Shown in pieces: positions 17,797 to 26,995 of a stretch of DNA of 64,000 nt; positions within the stretch are counted from its first letter, which is position 1, and each line of letters starts with the position of its first letter. The translations under genes and the position numbers were made by a program. The DNA lies in the NCBI GenBank assembly GCA_963696505.1, contig CAVOKN010000007.1, positions 1 to 64,000 on the forward strand, read 5' to 3'. The notes beneath the pieces are model-generated. The model saw nothing but the letters and a program-made list of their open reading frames with translations, did no database searches and was not told where the DNA came from. The DNA comes from CAVOKN01 sp963696505 (lineage in GTDB: Bacteria; Pseudomonadota; Gammaproteobacteria; Burkholderiales; Rhodocyclaceae).

Positions 17797-20247
17797 ATGA
17801 AACCGATATCACTGGTCCTCAAGGGATTCAAGGGGATCCGCGACGGCCTGGGGCGCGAGGCCATCGAACTCGATCTCGAAGCGCTCACCGGGGATGCGCA
17901 GCTGGTGGCGCTGGTCGGGCGCAACGGCCGCGGCAAGTCGACGCTGCTCGACTGTCTGCAACCCTTTCCCGTGATGCCCTCGCGTGCCGGGGCGGACGCA
18001 CTGGGCAGCTTCTCGTACTACGAGCACGTGTATCTGCCGGAAAGCCAGCGGGATCTCGTCTGGGAACACGGAGGGGAGCGCTATCGCTCGCAGATGGTGT
18101 TTCGCACCAACGGCAAACGCAAGACCGACGCCTTCCTGCACCAGCGCGGCGCCGGGGGCTGGCAGCCCGTGAGGCTCGCCGATGGCACGGTATCCGACGG
18201 CAAGCTGGACACCTACGTGCGCTGCGTCGAGGGCATTCTGGGCAGCGCGGAGACCTTCTTCACGTCGGTGTTCTGCGCCCAGGGCAAGCGCCAGCTGACG
18301 GCCTATCGCAACGCGGAGATCAAGACGCTACTCGCCGATCTGCTGGGGCTGGAGGAGATCCGCGCCATCGGCGCCCGGGCGGCCGAAACCGCAAAGCTCC
18401 TCAAGCTCGGGCTGGCGAGCCAGCGGCAGGGGCTGGGCGCACTGCAAGCCGAAGCCGAGCAGCTGGCGCAACAGCGCACGGCGCTGGGCGACACGCAGGC
18501 CAGGGTCGAGGCCGGTGAGCGGGCAAAGCGCGCGGCGCAGGCCGCACTGGACGAGGCCAAACAGGCGCTGGCCACGCTCATGGCCCACCGCGATGTCGCG
18601 ATGCAGACCGAAGCCCGGCGCACCCAGCTCGCGGGCGAGCGCAAGGCGGTCATCGAAGCGGGGAAGGCGGCGATCGGCTCGCTCGATGAGCAGGACCGGC
18701 GCGAATTGGAGCGGCTTGCGGCTCTCGATCGGCGCCTCGCCCAGCGCGCCGATGCCGTTGCCGCCAGGCGGCAGGGGCTCGATGCCCAGCGCGGCAGGCT
18801 GCAAGGCACGCTGCGCGACAGCGTGGCGATCCAGCGCGCGCAGCGGCAGCTGCCGCGGGCCCAGGCAGTGACGGTCGCGCGCGAGGGCCGACTGACGCAG
18901 GTGCGCAGCGAATGCGAACGGGTCAATGCGCTGCGGGCCGCCGAAAAGCTCGCGCTTGAGCGCCTCTCAGGCATCGAGCGCGAAGCCGGACAGGCGGCAC
19001 TCAAGGCGCAGGAACTGACGCGCCGCCTGAAGCTCACCACCGAGGTGCCGTGCGCGGGCACCGATCTGCAGGGCGCGTGCAAACTGCTGGGGGATGCCGT
19101 GGCGGCGAAGACCCTGATGCCCTCGGCCCAGGCCCAGATTTCCCGGCTCGACCAGGACAAGACGGGCATTGCCGAAGAGCTGAAAGCGGTGCGCAGCCAG
19201 CTCGCAACCCTGCAGGCGGTGCCGGCGAAGGTGAGGGACGCCGAGGATAAACTGCGGCGCTCACGCGATCGCGCCTCGCGCCTGGCGCTGCGCGCGGCGC
19301 GCGGCGGTGAGCTCGATCAGGCCAGCGCCGCGCTGGCCGCCATCGTGGCGGAACTCGATGCGCTGGCAGGCATGGCCGACGCCGAGACCGAGGACGAGAA
19401 GGGCGAGCGCGCGGCGATCGCAGCGGCGCGCCGATCCATCGGCGCGCAGCGCGAGACCCAGGCCAGGCAGTTCCGCGCTTCCCTCGATCGGATCGATCAG
19501 GCCCTCGCCGCACTGCCAGCACCCTTCGATGCCGCCCAGGTGCAGGGGGCGGGCCAGCGGGTCGAAGCAGCCCAGGGCACGCTGGCGCAGACCGAGCAGG
19601 CGCTGATGCGCGCCGTTCGCGACCAGCAGATGCAGGCCGATCTGGATCGTCGCAGCGCGGCGCTGCAGGCGCGCATGGGCGTTATGCAGACGTGCATCGG
19701 CGGGGTCGAGGAAAAGCTCGGGGTGTGGGCGCTGTTCGCGAAGTCCATGAGCAACGACGGGGTCATCGCGCTGGCGATCGACGACGCGGGTCCGACGCTC
19801 GCCGGGCTCGCCAACGATCTGCTGCTCGCCTGCTACGGTCCGCGCTTCACGGTGTCGATCCGCACACTGGTGGAGACGGTAAAGGGCGAGGCGCGGGAGG
19901 GGTTTGACATCGTGGTCCATGATGCCGAGTCGGGCGATGCCAAGAGCGTGACCCTGATGAGTGGCGGCGAGCGCGTATGGATCGACGGTGCTCTCACGCG
20001 GGCCATCGCGCTGTACCTGGCGCAGAACTCGGGGCGGCGCTACGAAACACTCTTCTCCGACGAAGCCGACGGTGCGCTCGATCCCCAGCGCAAGCGCATG
20101 TTCATGAGCATGAAACGCGAGGTGGTGCGTCTGGGTGGGTACCAGCAGGAGTTCTTCGTGTCGCAAACACCTGAACTCACGGCGATGGCCGACGCCGTCA
20201 TCGATCTCGACCGGCTGGCGGTGGAAGAGCAGGGGGCGTCATGCTGA
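17797..20247 (+). CDS. SbcC/Rad50-like SMC ATPase
   Basis: 816 aa. Walker A GRNGRGKST at residues 41-49; long coiled coils at about 180-660; signature LMSGGERVWIDGAL with SGGE at 722-725; Walker B LFSDEADGALDPQRK with Asp755 and Glu756. Mid coiled coil, VPCAGTDLQGACKLL places Cys419 and Cys428 at the hook apex, with eight residues between them in place of the usual CxxC, so the zinc hook is atypical. With the SbcD-like gene it should form an ATP-driven DNA end-processing nuclease. Shorter than E. coli SbcC (over 1000 aa). GAGCAGGAG-type RBS precedes the ATG. Intact, unlike its two upstream neighbours. Confidence 0.85.
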   Translation: MKPISLVLKGFKGIRDGLGREAIELDLEALTGDAQLVALVGRNGRGKSTLLDCLQPFPVMPSRAGADALGSFSYYEHVYLPESQRDLVWEHGGERYRSQMVFRTNGKRKTDAFLHQRGAGGWQPVRLADGTVSDGKLDTYVRCVEGILGSAETFFTSVFCAQGKRQLTAYRNAEIKTLLADLLGLEEIRAIGARAAETAKLLKLGLASQRQGLGALQAEAEQLAQQRTALGDTQARVEAGERAKRAAQAALDEAKQALATLMAHRDVAMQTEARRTQLAGERKAVIEAGKAAIGSLDEQDRRELERLAALDRRLAQRADAVAARRQGLDAQRGRLQGTLRDSVAIQRAQRQLPRAQAVTVAREGRLTQVRSECERVNALRAAEKLALERLSGIEREAGQAALKAQELTRRLKLTTEVPCAGTDLQGACKLLGDAVAAKTLMPSAQAQISRLDQDKTGIAEELKAVRSQLATLQAVPAKVRDAEDKLRRSRDRASRLALRAARGGELDQASAALAAIVAELDALAGMADAETEDEKGERAAIAAARRSIGAQRETQARQFRASLDRIDQALAALPAPFDAAQVQGAGQRVEAAQGTLAQTEQALMRAVRDQQMQADLDRRSAALQARMGVMQTCIGGVEEKLGVWALFAKSMSNDGVIALAIDDAGPTLAGLANDLLLACYGPRFTVSIRTLVETVKGEAREGFDIVVHDAESGDAKSVTLMSGGERVWIDGALTRAIALYLAQNSGRRYETLFSDEADGALDPQRKRMFMSMKREVVRLGGYQQEFFVSQTPELTAMADAVIDLDRLAVEEQGASC

Positions 20248-20369
20248 GTGTCGAATCTGGCGCAATGCCGCCCGCTTGGCACGTCGTTGTGGGCAGGCAG
20301 TCCGAGCTGTCGGTTCGCGATGCGGCGGGCGTGCGGATCACCGATCTCTATTTGCGTATCCGTAATTGA
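20241..20369 (+). CDS. 42-aa ORF overlapping the SbcC-like gene
   Basis: ATG at 20241 lies inside the last codons of the ATPase gene (overlap of 7 bases) and the frame MLSVESGAMPPAWHVVVGRQ... ends ITDLYLRIRN with TGA at 20367-20369. The tight overlap and regular codon use suggest translational coupling. No family is recognised. It could also be the start of a longer gene lost by decay, because repeat-like sequence follows directly. Confidence 0.4.
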   Translation: MLSVESGAMPPAWHVVVGRQSELSVRDAAGVRITDLYLRIRN

Positions 20370-21234
20370 TTTCTGATTGTGCGGCGCAGCAGTGAAGCTT
20401 GTCGCCGGCCCAGTATTGTTCGGATGGCTCCTGTCGGCCAATACCGGTCGGTGGAGCTTTTTCCCCATACCGGCCGTTCGTTCGGCCCGATTCCCGAAAG
20501 CCGCCATTGGATCGGCGCCATCGATTTCTTGGCCTGAGCGGCTGCTTTGTCGCAGGAGCTGTCAGTCGAACCACGTTGGCTGCAGTCGGCACCTTGGCAA
20601 CAAAGAGACGTAGCGGCCGCGAAAAATCGGCGGTCGCGAATGGCGGGTAACTTATCTGGAACCGGTCGCTCGGCTGTGTTGGCCGTCGGTCCAGTCGTCG
20701 GCCATTCCGGTCAGACGACTGCGTCGAGCGAGCGGCAGGTATCCGGCGGTCAACGGACCTTGGGGCCAACGTGGCATCGAACGTCAGCTCCCAATCCCGC
20801 GAACGCGAACTGCCGACCCATACTGGGCGCATGCCGTGTGCATCCCCAATGGCCGATTTCTAAATGCAAGCTGCCGCATGGCCAAGGAGTGATTCGGTGC
20901 CCCGCGGCCGGCCCATACAAGAGTCGTCGGTACTCATGGCTGGAGTCATCAGTGTTCAACCGGCGTCAATACCATTGACATCTATCATTGTCTTATCAGG
21001 CGATCTGGAGTATCCAGAAACAGGTTTACACGTCCCGCGCGGTGCGTTTTGCGTGACGACACCATGCATGCCTCTCCCTGCGGGGAAGGTGTGCCCCTGC
21101 ACCTTTCTCGTGGAGGAGCACATGCCGCACCGCCATTAGTATTGCGTTTGACGATTGTCTAACTCCCCACGGTTTGAACTCTGGTTAAGTCCGATTGTTG
21201 TAAAGTCCAAATGCTGGTAGGGAGGGTGCGTCTC
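20370..21234. other. Gene-free stretch with degenerate repeat text
   Basis: No convincing gene on either strand. Phrases such as GGCCGTTCGTTCGGCCCGAT and CAGTCGAACCACGTTGGCTG recall the degenerate intergenic repeats elsewhere in the window. A short inverted repeat (AAGGTG...CACCTT) lies near 21088-21107. The last 60 bases before the lipoprotein gene are more AT-rich and probably contain its promoter (TTGAAC, 18 bases, TTGTAA is a weak candidate). Confidence 0.4.
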
Positions 21235-21945
21235 ATGGCGGTGTTCAAGCCGAAAGGCATGCATTGCTTCGGCTTATTGGCCGCGGCAGCCTCTGTCGTC
21301 GCGATCACGTCATGCGCAGTGGAGGTTAAGAGAAGCGCATCGCTTCATCAACAGCCCCTGAGCATTGATCGTACAAACAAGATCGGCATCCTCGATTCTT
21401 CGGTCGTTTACACAAGTGTTCGGTCGGACGCCGAATTCAAACCTCCTATTGGTACGGTTTTCGGTAGGTCGGTGGGCGTGGCCGAGGCGGATGCGATCGC
21501 ACGCATGTCTGCTTGGCTATCAGATCAGTCGGAACAAGCATTGGGTCGCGGGGGATTCCACAGCACCATACGACTGGCGAGTGGGCCTGACCTTGCCGGT
21601 CGATGCGTACGGACTAACCTGACCGATGCCGACATCCAGTCTTTGTTGGCACCTACCTGCGGTGACGGAACACTGAGTGTGGTTTTCTGCCAGTACATGA
21701 ATGCAGACATCGGCAAAGACGCCGGTACGGATTGGATGGTCACTCCTATTGGGATTGCTGGCGTTCCCAAGGCGGGAACAAGCAGCGTGCACCTGCGGGC
21801 CGTGGTTCGTGAGTGTGGCAGCGGCAAGGAACTATGGAGGGGAGAGTCATTTTTTCGCGGCTCTCCCGATATCCAGGATCAAGGCTTTCGCGAGTTCATC
21901 GCGGATGTATATAGGAATTTCTCCGCAGGAGGGTCGCCCCGATGA
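21235..21945 (+). CDS. Putative lipoprotein, 236 aa
   Basis: From ATG 21235 the product starts MAVFKPKGMHCFGLLAAAAS, and a lipobox-like VAITSC gives a Cys for lipidation near residue 28. The mature part has no domain I recognise; LRAVVRECGSGKELWRGES resembles outer-membrane-associated assembly lipoproteins in style. It overlaps the next lipoprotein gene by 4 bases (ATGA), so the two are co-translated and probably act together at the outer membrane. An ATG at 21211 is an alternative start. Base composition is less GC-rich than the window average, suggesting acquisition. Confidence 0.6.
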   Translation: MAVFKPKGMHCFGLLAAAASVVAITSCAVEVKRSASLHQQPLSIDRTNKIGILDSSVVYTSVRSDAEFKPPIGTVFGRSVGVAEADAIARMSAWLSDQSEQALGRGGFHSTIRLASGPDLAGRCVRTNLTDADIQSLLAPTCGDGTLSVVFCQYMNADIGKDAGTDWMVTPIGIAGVPKAGTSSVHLRAVVRECGSGKELWRGESFFRGSPDIQDQGFREFIADVYRNFSAGGSPR

Positions 21946-22574
21946 CACCTCCGCGAACGCCAGAATCCGTTCTACTCTTGCTGCTGGTATGTGGTGCACT
22001 CCTCGGTAGCGGATGTGCTACGCAAACACCGTTCAAACCGGATTTCTTGGCCAACGATTTCGCTCCTTCCGATATTGATACTCTGACGGTAATGCCTGCC
22101 GTTGATTTACGGAAGGATCGGAGCGTCGCAATTGAGCCGAAAGAGCTTCAGGATCGAATGCTGCTAAGACCTACAATTTCCTCAAGCCGTAGGCCCTGGA
22201 GCCTGGAAGCGAAGGGGTATACGCAGGTCGTACAAGTGGATTCCATTAGCGATGTGGCTTCTATTACCGAGGACAATCTGGCCGAGCCGAAGCCTGAGTG
22301 GATCAAGAGTCTCGGTCCGGACGCGGCGCGATGGGTATTGCTTTTCACGCTTGATGACTTGGTTTCCGCAAGTACGTTCGGACACGCCATTACGGTGAAA
22401 TGCTCCGGCTACCTTTTTGACAAGAACACGGCGAGACTTGTCTGGCGCCACCGGGCCGTCATGGAGTTTGGAGCCGGCGGTTTGGTAGGCGTACTTTCGA
22501 AGAGCCGGTCAGAAAAGGAAGTTCTTGAACACTGCGTCGCTCGCCTCATGATGCAACTCCCTCCGCGAAATTGA
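21942..22574 (+). CDS. Putative lipoprotein, possibly GNA1162/DUF799-like
   Basis: 210 aa with lipobox LLGSGC near residue 25. After it comes DFAPSDIDTLTVMPAVDLRK, the sort of opening seen in GNA1162 (DUF799)-type lipoproteins. GPDAARWVLLFTLDDLVSAS and ITVKCSGYLFDKNTARLVWR follow. Around 22160-22200 the sequence reads oddly; the neighbouring frame gives KTYNFLK and then the original frame resumes with EAKGYTQVV, so a compensated pair of indels is possible. Last gene of a two-gene unit. Confidence 0.55.
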   Translation: MTPPRTPESVLLLLLVCGALLGSGCATQTPFKPDFLANDFAPSDIDTLTVMPAVDLRKDRSVAIEPKELQDRMLLRPTISSSRRPWSLEAKGYTQVVQVDSISDVASITEDNLAEPKPEWIKSLGPDAARWVLLFTLDDLVSASTFGHAITVKCSGYLFDKNTARLVWRHRAVMEFGAGGLVGVLSKSRSEKEVLEHCVARLMMQLPPRN

Positions 22575-23589
22575 GATCAGCCGCTGTCCCAGCGTAACGT
22601 TGAGGAGTCGTATCGCGCAGTGAGAGCAGCAACGTCGGGCCGCTCCAGAAAAATGGCGCGCCCAAACCAACAAAGCCGAAGGTCTCATGTCCGTGCAGCA
22701 CCGGACGTTCGTTAGGCGCCTTCCAAGGTGCGGCCAGCGACTGTTCCGGGCCGGGAGCGCCAGTCCAGCCGTGCCGCCACAAACCGGTCGCTCGCACCAC
22801 GCCCGGACCTTGAGCGGCGGCTTTCGGGTTCGATAACCTGTGCGTGCTACCGGCCAACTGCCGCCGCACATCGTTTCCGCTGAACAGCCATTCGAGGGGC
22901 CGCTTCACCCGGAAACCTGCCCCTCGGCGCACGAGAGCAACTCAACTCGGCCACAGCAGCCGGTCATGCCCTTGCAAAGCTGCGGTTTGGCGAAGACAGA
23001 TGCCATCGATACTGGAACGGCATTTGTGACCAATCGCCACCGCTCGCGACACTGATATCACAGGTCAGTTGCTGAGGCGCAGGGGCAACCATCACCATGA
23101 AGTCACCCCTCGTATTGCAAAGCACTCGCTTGGCACTTCGCCGAGCGATGTCCGCCGAATCACCACACCTCATACGCACCACGCTTGGATCTCCGGCGAT
23201 GCCACGGCCGCCCGATCCAACTGTCCTCGCTACTCACGTCGAATCCCGGTTCCAGCCAGTAGCCCCGTGAAGCGCGCGGCGCCTGCACCGCCTTCCTGAC
23301 GGTCTCAGCATTGCGCTCCCGCTGCCCGAGCCAGCGTGGCGTCACCCCACGTCCGCGCGCACCAAGGCCAGCTGCCGGGAAGTCCTCGCAGGTATGGTCC
23401 TCGCAGGCGGCGCGGTAGGGGCGCGACTGCCTAGCCTGGATTTCCAGTGCGCCGTGAAAGGCGCAGTTTCTCAGTGGGCTGAGATGCCCACCCGGCAACT
23501 TTCGCTCCTGCCGGTAGCAGTCGGAGCAGTTGTGATTAGACCAACTTGATATAGCCGATGGTACCGGGCTTGAACGGGGCCAGGCCCTT
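22575..23589. other. 1-kb gene-free stretch with repeat copy
   Basis: Only short, incoherent frames. It contains the repeat copy B (22840-23010). A minus-strand frame (23160-23498) with several Cys and His residues looks slightly protein-like but I recognise nothing in it. The right edge runs into the group II intron remnant. Confidence 0.4.
22840..23010 (+). repeat. Degenerate dispersed repeat, copy B
   Basis: Plus-strand partner of the copy at 233-415. The best-matching part starts GGCCAACTGCCGCC at 22852 and runs through CATCGTTTCCG and GGGGCCGCTTC to about 22980. About four in five bases agree over the first 57 positions by eye. Extent and origin are unknown. Confidence 0.45.
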
Positions 23590-24382
23590 GCGCAGGTTCC
23601 GACGCAAGGGAGCGAACTAAGGGAACGATGGGTTGGGAAGATTGCAGCTGGGGCGAGCCCTCCGATGTAAAAGGGTCACTTCAGGTGACTTAGCGAGTGC
23701 GCAGGCCGTAACGCGAGTAAACGTTGAGCAGGCCTCGAAAAGGGCAATGCGGAAGCCGACCCGCCTGGAATACGGGGAAGGCTGTCATGGCTGGGGAAGT
23801 GAGCGAAATGCGCACCCAGTCATTCCGCCGGGGTAGTGACGATGGCATGTGCACAAGGGGAGACTGACGCAACACGGGAAGCGCCATCGCGTGGTCGGTC
23901 GTGACGACCAACCGGAATCCGGTGACGGACAGGCTGGGCGCGATGGGGTGGCGGAGAGGCCCGTAGTATCCGATGAAGCCGGTGTAATGCCGGTGGAGGG
24001 AAGGAGCCTCAGTTCAAGACAGACGTTGAAAGTGGCGAGGGAGTGGAGATTGGGCAACCTGGCAACTCCGAGTAATCTTCAGAAGCTGCAGACAGCGTTA
24101 CATGCGAAAGCGAAGGCAGAACCGGAGTTCCGCTTCTACGCGCTGTACGACAAGATCTACCGCGAGGATGTTCTGGCGTATGCCTATGCCTGTTGCCGCG
24201 CCAACAAGGGGGCAGCGGGGGTGGATGGCCAAAGCTTTGAGGAGGTCGAAGCGTATGGGGTGGAGCGGTGGCTCGGGGAATTGGCGCAAGCCCTCCGAGA
24301 GGAGAGTTATCGACCGGAAGCGGTAAGAAGGGTTTATATCCCCAAGCCCAATGGCAAGTTGCGGCCGTTGGGAATTCCGACG
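23590..24382 (+). mobile_element. Group II intron remnant, 5' part
   Basis: Structured, GC-rich RNA-like sequence precedes a group II-type reverse-transcriptase reading frame. Phrases such as GCGAGTGCGCAGGCCGTAAC and GTAAACGTTGAGCAGGCCTC are of the kind found in domain I and later of bacterial group II introns. The 5' boundary is uncertain (about 23590). The ribozyme is interrupted at about 24382 by the recombinase transposon and its 3' domains were not found, so it cannot splice. Confidence 0.6.
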
Positions 24383-24394
24383 GTGAATGCATAA
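23987..24394 (+). pseudogene. ltrA: Group II intron reverse transcriptase/maturase, N-terminal fragment
   Basis: The frame reads LYDKIYREDVLAYAYACCRA, NKGAAGVDGQSFEEVEAYG and RVYIPKPNGKLRPLGIPT, which are RT0/RT1/RT2 landmarks of group II intron maturases. It is cut right after LGIPT and picks up three foreign codons and a stop. The natural continuation (IADRVVQTAAML) is found 2.9 kb to the right at 27320. The remaining two thirds of the protein (YADD motif, X domain, endonuclease) are not present. Confidence 0.85.
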
Positions 24395-24402
24395 TGCACC
24401 TC

Positions 24403-26475
24403 TCAAAGTTGAGTGTCGGAATGATGGGGCTGAAGATGCCCCGAGTTGCGCACCCATTCGCGCAGTTCCGCGTCCTTCGCAGCACTGAGCGTGATCCACC
24501 ACGGGCCACGGCCGTCGAGTTGGCGCGCTTCGAGGACGCTGCGTTCAATCCAGTAATAGACGACGTGTATGCTGACGCCGTAACGATCTGCAACCTGTCG
24601 CACGGTAAGTTCTTCCGGCCGTTTGAGCGAGACTGACGGGATGTCATAGCGGTAGCGAAGCCACTTGATCATGGAGAGCGTGAAGGGTTTTCCATGGGGA
24701 CTACGCAGGCCTTGTTGATTCAAGTGCGCGACGATTTGCGGATCGGATAGGCGGTGCGATAGCTCACGCACCTGCGCGACGATGGCCGCCGGATAGCGAA
24801 TGCGCTCGGCAATCGGCGCGGGCAAGCTGACCGTGGTATCGGTACAGGCGCCGCCCTGCCAACGGACATGCATAATGACTTGGCGCTGGGCGGGCGACTT
24901 TTCCACGGTGATGTCGCGGATCAGCAGTCGCAGCATGCGCTTGCGATCCTTTGCCTGGGTCGTCGGCGCGCGCCACAGACGGGGCAGATCGCGTGCCAGG
25001 GCCAGCGCCTTGGCCTTTTGCTCGGGAGTCGCCACACGCGCCTTGCGGCTTTGAAACTGTGCGGCTTCGGTCTTAATCTGTTCGAGGCGCACCAGCGCCT
25101 CGTTCCAGCGGCGCTCCAGCGTTGCCGTCACCAGTCGGTTCGAGGGATCCGCTTCCTCGTAGCGTCGTTCTGCCAGGGCGGCCTCGTACTGCGTCCGCTC
25201 GATGCGCATCTGCCACTGGTGCATGACGGACTGGTCGCGTTGTTCGAGCTCGCTCAGTGCGGCCAGGGCGAGTTCAATCTCGGCCGGTCGCAGGGCCTTG
25301 AACAGCTCTTCGCTGATCGCTTCGTCAAGCAGACCGGCGCGTATGCTGATGCAATCCTTGGTCGCCAATCCGTCGCGGCGCTTCCAACTGCACAGGTACA
25401 TCGGATAGATCCCGCCGTTGCCCTGGTAGCGCACCGTCAGCGCGCGCCCACAACAAGCGCATAGCAGCAGTCCCTGAAGCAGGGCAAGGCCCTCGCGGGC
25501 CGGACCGCTCAGGATCGTGCTCTCGCCGTTGGTACGGTTGTGCTCGAGACGCTGGAGGTTGTGCTCGAACTCCTCCACGCTGATGTACCCCTCGTGGTGC
25601 TCACGCAAATGCACACGCCAGTCGGGCATGGCCACGGCGCGCATCTGCTTGTGCACCTCGCCCTCTGGCGTGATGGTCTTCTGATACTGGTAACGACCAA
25701 AGACATACACGCCGGCGTAGGAGGGGTTCTTGAGCAGACCCAGTACCCGCCCGTGGCTCAGTTGCCCCCAGATCAGCTTGCCCGCCCACGCGCCACCATA
25801 GGCGCGCTTGGGGAAGCGCAAGCCGCTCTGTGCAAAGCGCTGCACCACAGCATAGGCGCTGCCCGTTTCCCGGAACAGTCGAAACACCAGCTGCACCGCC
25901 CCGCGAACTTCCTCGTCGGGATCGGCAACGATACGCCCCTCATCGTCATAGCAGAAGCCAACCGGCAGCGGAAAGCGTAACTCGCCCTTCTTCGCCTTGT
26001 TAAGCTTACCGCCGAGGAGGCGCCCGCGCAGAAAATGTAGCTCGGCCTGCGCCATCGTGCCTTTGAGGCCCAGGAGCAGTCCATCGTTGAAGTCGGCGGG
26101 GTCGTACTCGCCATCTTCGTCGATGACCAGCGTCTGGGTGAGCGCGCACAACTCCAGCAGCCGAAGCCAGTCGAGGTTCGAGCGTGCCAGACGCGACACC
26201 TCCAGGGCAAACACGGCGCCCACTTGGCCCATCGAAACGTCGGCGACCAAAGTCTTGAAGTCCTCGCGCCCACTCATCTGGGCACCCGATAGCCCCAAGT
26301 CCCGGTCCAAAGTCCGAATCGCCGTCTCCGGCCAGCCCAGCGCCAGGGCCTTCTCGCGCAGCGCATACTGGCGCTCGGTGCTCTCCCGGTGGTGGCGCAC
26401 CTGCGCCAGGGTCAACTGGCGCACATAGATGTAGGCTGGCTTGCGGTGGTGCTGTTCGCTGATCTTCGCGTTCAT
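24403..26475 (-). CDS. Large serine recombinase, catalytic Ser replaced by Leu
   Basis: 690 aa. Resolvase domain about 14-160 with ESTERQYALREKALALGW and VFALEVSRLARSNLDW; recombinase domain about 185-290; zinc ribbon starting LLLCACCGRALTVRY; then a coiled coil and a C-terminal helix-turn-helix (ELTVRQVADRYGVSIHVVYY). Family members usually read YVRQS near residue 20, with Ser as the nucleophile. Here residue 21 is Leu (YVRQLTLAQV, codon TTG at 26413-26415); a single change to TCG would restore Ser. If correct the enzyme is catalytically dead. Otherwise full length and undamaged. Confidence 0.9.
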   Translation of the reverse strand: MNAKISEQHHRKPAYIYVRQLTLAQVRHHRESTERQYALREKALALGWPETAIRTLDRDLGLSGAQMSGREDFKTLVADVSMGQVGAVFALEVSRLARSNLDWLRLLELCALTQTLVIDEDGEYDPADFNDGLLLGLKGTMAQAELHFLRGRLLGGKLNKAKKGELRFPLPVGFCYDDEGRIVADPDEEVRGAVQLVFRLFRETGSAYAVVQRFAQSGLRFPKRAYGGAWAGKLIWGQLSHGRVLGLLKNPSYAGVYVFGRYQYQKTITPEGEVHKQMRAVAMPDWRVHLREHHEGYISVEEFEHNLQRLEHNRTNGESTILSGPAREGLALLQGLLLCACCGRALTVRYQGNGGIYPMYLCSWKRRDGLATKDCISIRAGLLDEAISEELFKALRPAEIELALAALSELEQRDQSVMHQWQMRIERTQYEAALAERRYEEADPSNRLVTATLERRWNEALVRLEQIKTEAAQFQSRKARVATPEQKAKALALARDLPRLWRAPTTQAKDRKRMLRLLIRDITVEKSPAQRQVIMHVRWQGGACTDTTVSLPAPIAERIRYPAAIVAQVRELSHRLSDPQIVAHLNQQGLRSPHGKPFTLSMIKWLRYRYDIPSVSLKRPEELTVRQVADRYGVSIHVVYYWIERSVLEARQLDGRGPWWITLSAAKDAELREWVRNSGHLQPHHSDTQL

Positions 26476-26605
26476 CGACGGCCTCCTCGGTCAGCAGCGG
26501 CGACATGGGCTCGCCTTCGAGCCAGGCCACGAGCATGTTGGCGAGGAGCACGCCGCCAGAGTGGAAATCGATGGGGGTGGTGAGCGAGTTGGGGGCCTGG
26601 CTCAC
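26006..26605 (-). CDS. Small frame preceding and overlapping the recombinase
   Basis: Opens MSQAPNSLTTPIDFHSGGVL, 130 bases before the recombinase start, and stays open to 26006. The first 45 residues (to LLTEEAVDE) look like a genuine small protein of this transposon type. The remainder overlaps the recombinase in another frame and reads like a shadow. The true end is unknown; a lost stop or shift near 26475 is possible. Confidence 0.3.
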   Translation of the reverse strand: MSQAPNSLTTPIDFHSGGVLLANMLVAWLEGEPMSPLLTEEAVDEREDQRTAPPQASLHLCAPVDPGAGAPPPGEHRAPVCAAREGPGAGLAGDGDSDFGPGLGAIGCPDEWARGLQDFGRRRFDGPSGRRVCPGGVASGTLEPRLASAAGVVRAHPDAGHRRRWRVRPRRLQRWTAPGPQRHDGAGRATFSARAPPRR

Positions 26606-26614
26606 CGCTGTCCC

Positions 26615-26947
26615 TTAGAGCGCCTCTCGACGGCGCAGCAGTTCGCGGTTGATCTCGGAGATCTCTTCGAGGATCTCGCGAATGCGATGATAGTTGGCGA
26701 CGCGCGCGCGGATCTCGGCGTAGTCGGCCTGCGGAACGTAATCCATTTGGGGCGCTCGGCCCGGGTAACTCACGGACAGGTAGTACTTGGGGCCGTGTCC
26801 GGGGCCGTCGGCGCACTTGCACCCGGGTTTGCCGCAGCGCTTGTAGCGCTCGATGAGCGAGCCGCGCAGGACAGACTCCAGGGGAGGCAGTTTGCGCAGC
26901 AAGCGCTTGCGGCGCCGTCTGAGTACGGAAGCGGGTTCCTCGCTCAT
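26615..26947 (-). CDS. DUF6788-type transposon accessory protein
   Basis: 110 aa. RRRKRLLRKLPPLESVLRGS is followed by ERYKRCGKPGCKCADGPGHG, the Cys-containing signature of the small DUF6788-like proteins that accompany serine-recombinase transposons, then PKYYLSVSYPGR and a C-terminal coiled coil (NYHRIREILEEISEINREL). The Cys pair may bind metal. It lies just upstream of the recombinase in the same direction. Function unknown; presumably helps transposition. Confidence 0.75.
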   Translation of the reverse strand: MSEEPASVLRRRRKRLLRKLPPLESVLRGSLIERYKRCGKPGCKCADGPGHGPKYYLSVSYPGRAPQMDYVPQADYAEIRARVANYHRIREILEEISEINRELLRRREAL

Positions 26948-26995
26948 CCTGATCAGACCATATATATAACTGGTCTGATAATAGCTCGCGCATAC

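Noticed and set aside
20377..20978. Overlapping plus-strand frames of 78-143 codons after the SbcC-like gene
   Set aside because: Composition and overlap in all frames suggest repeat-derived DNA; no domain, RBS or conserved neighbour.
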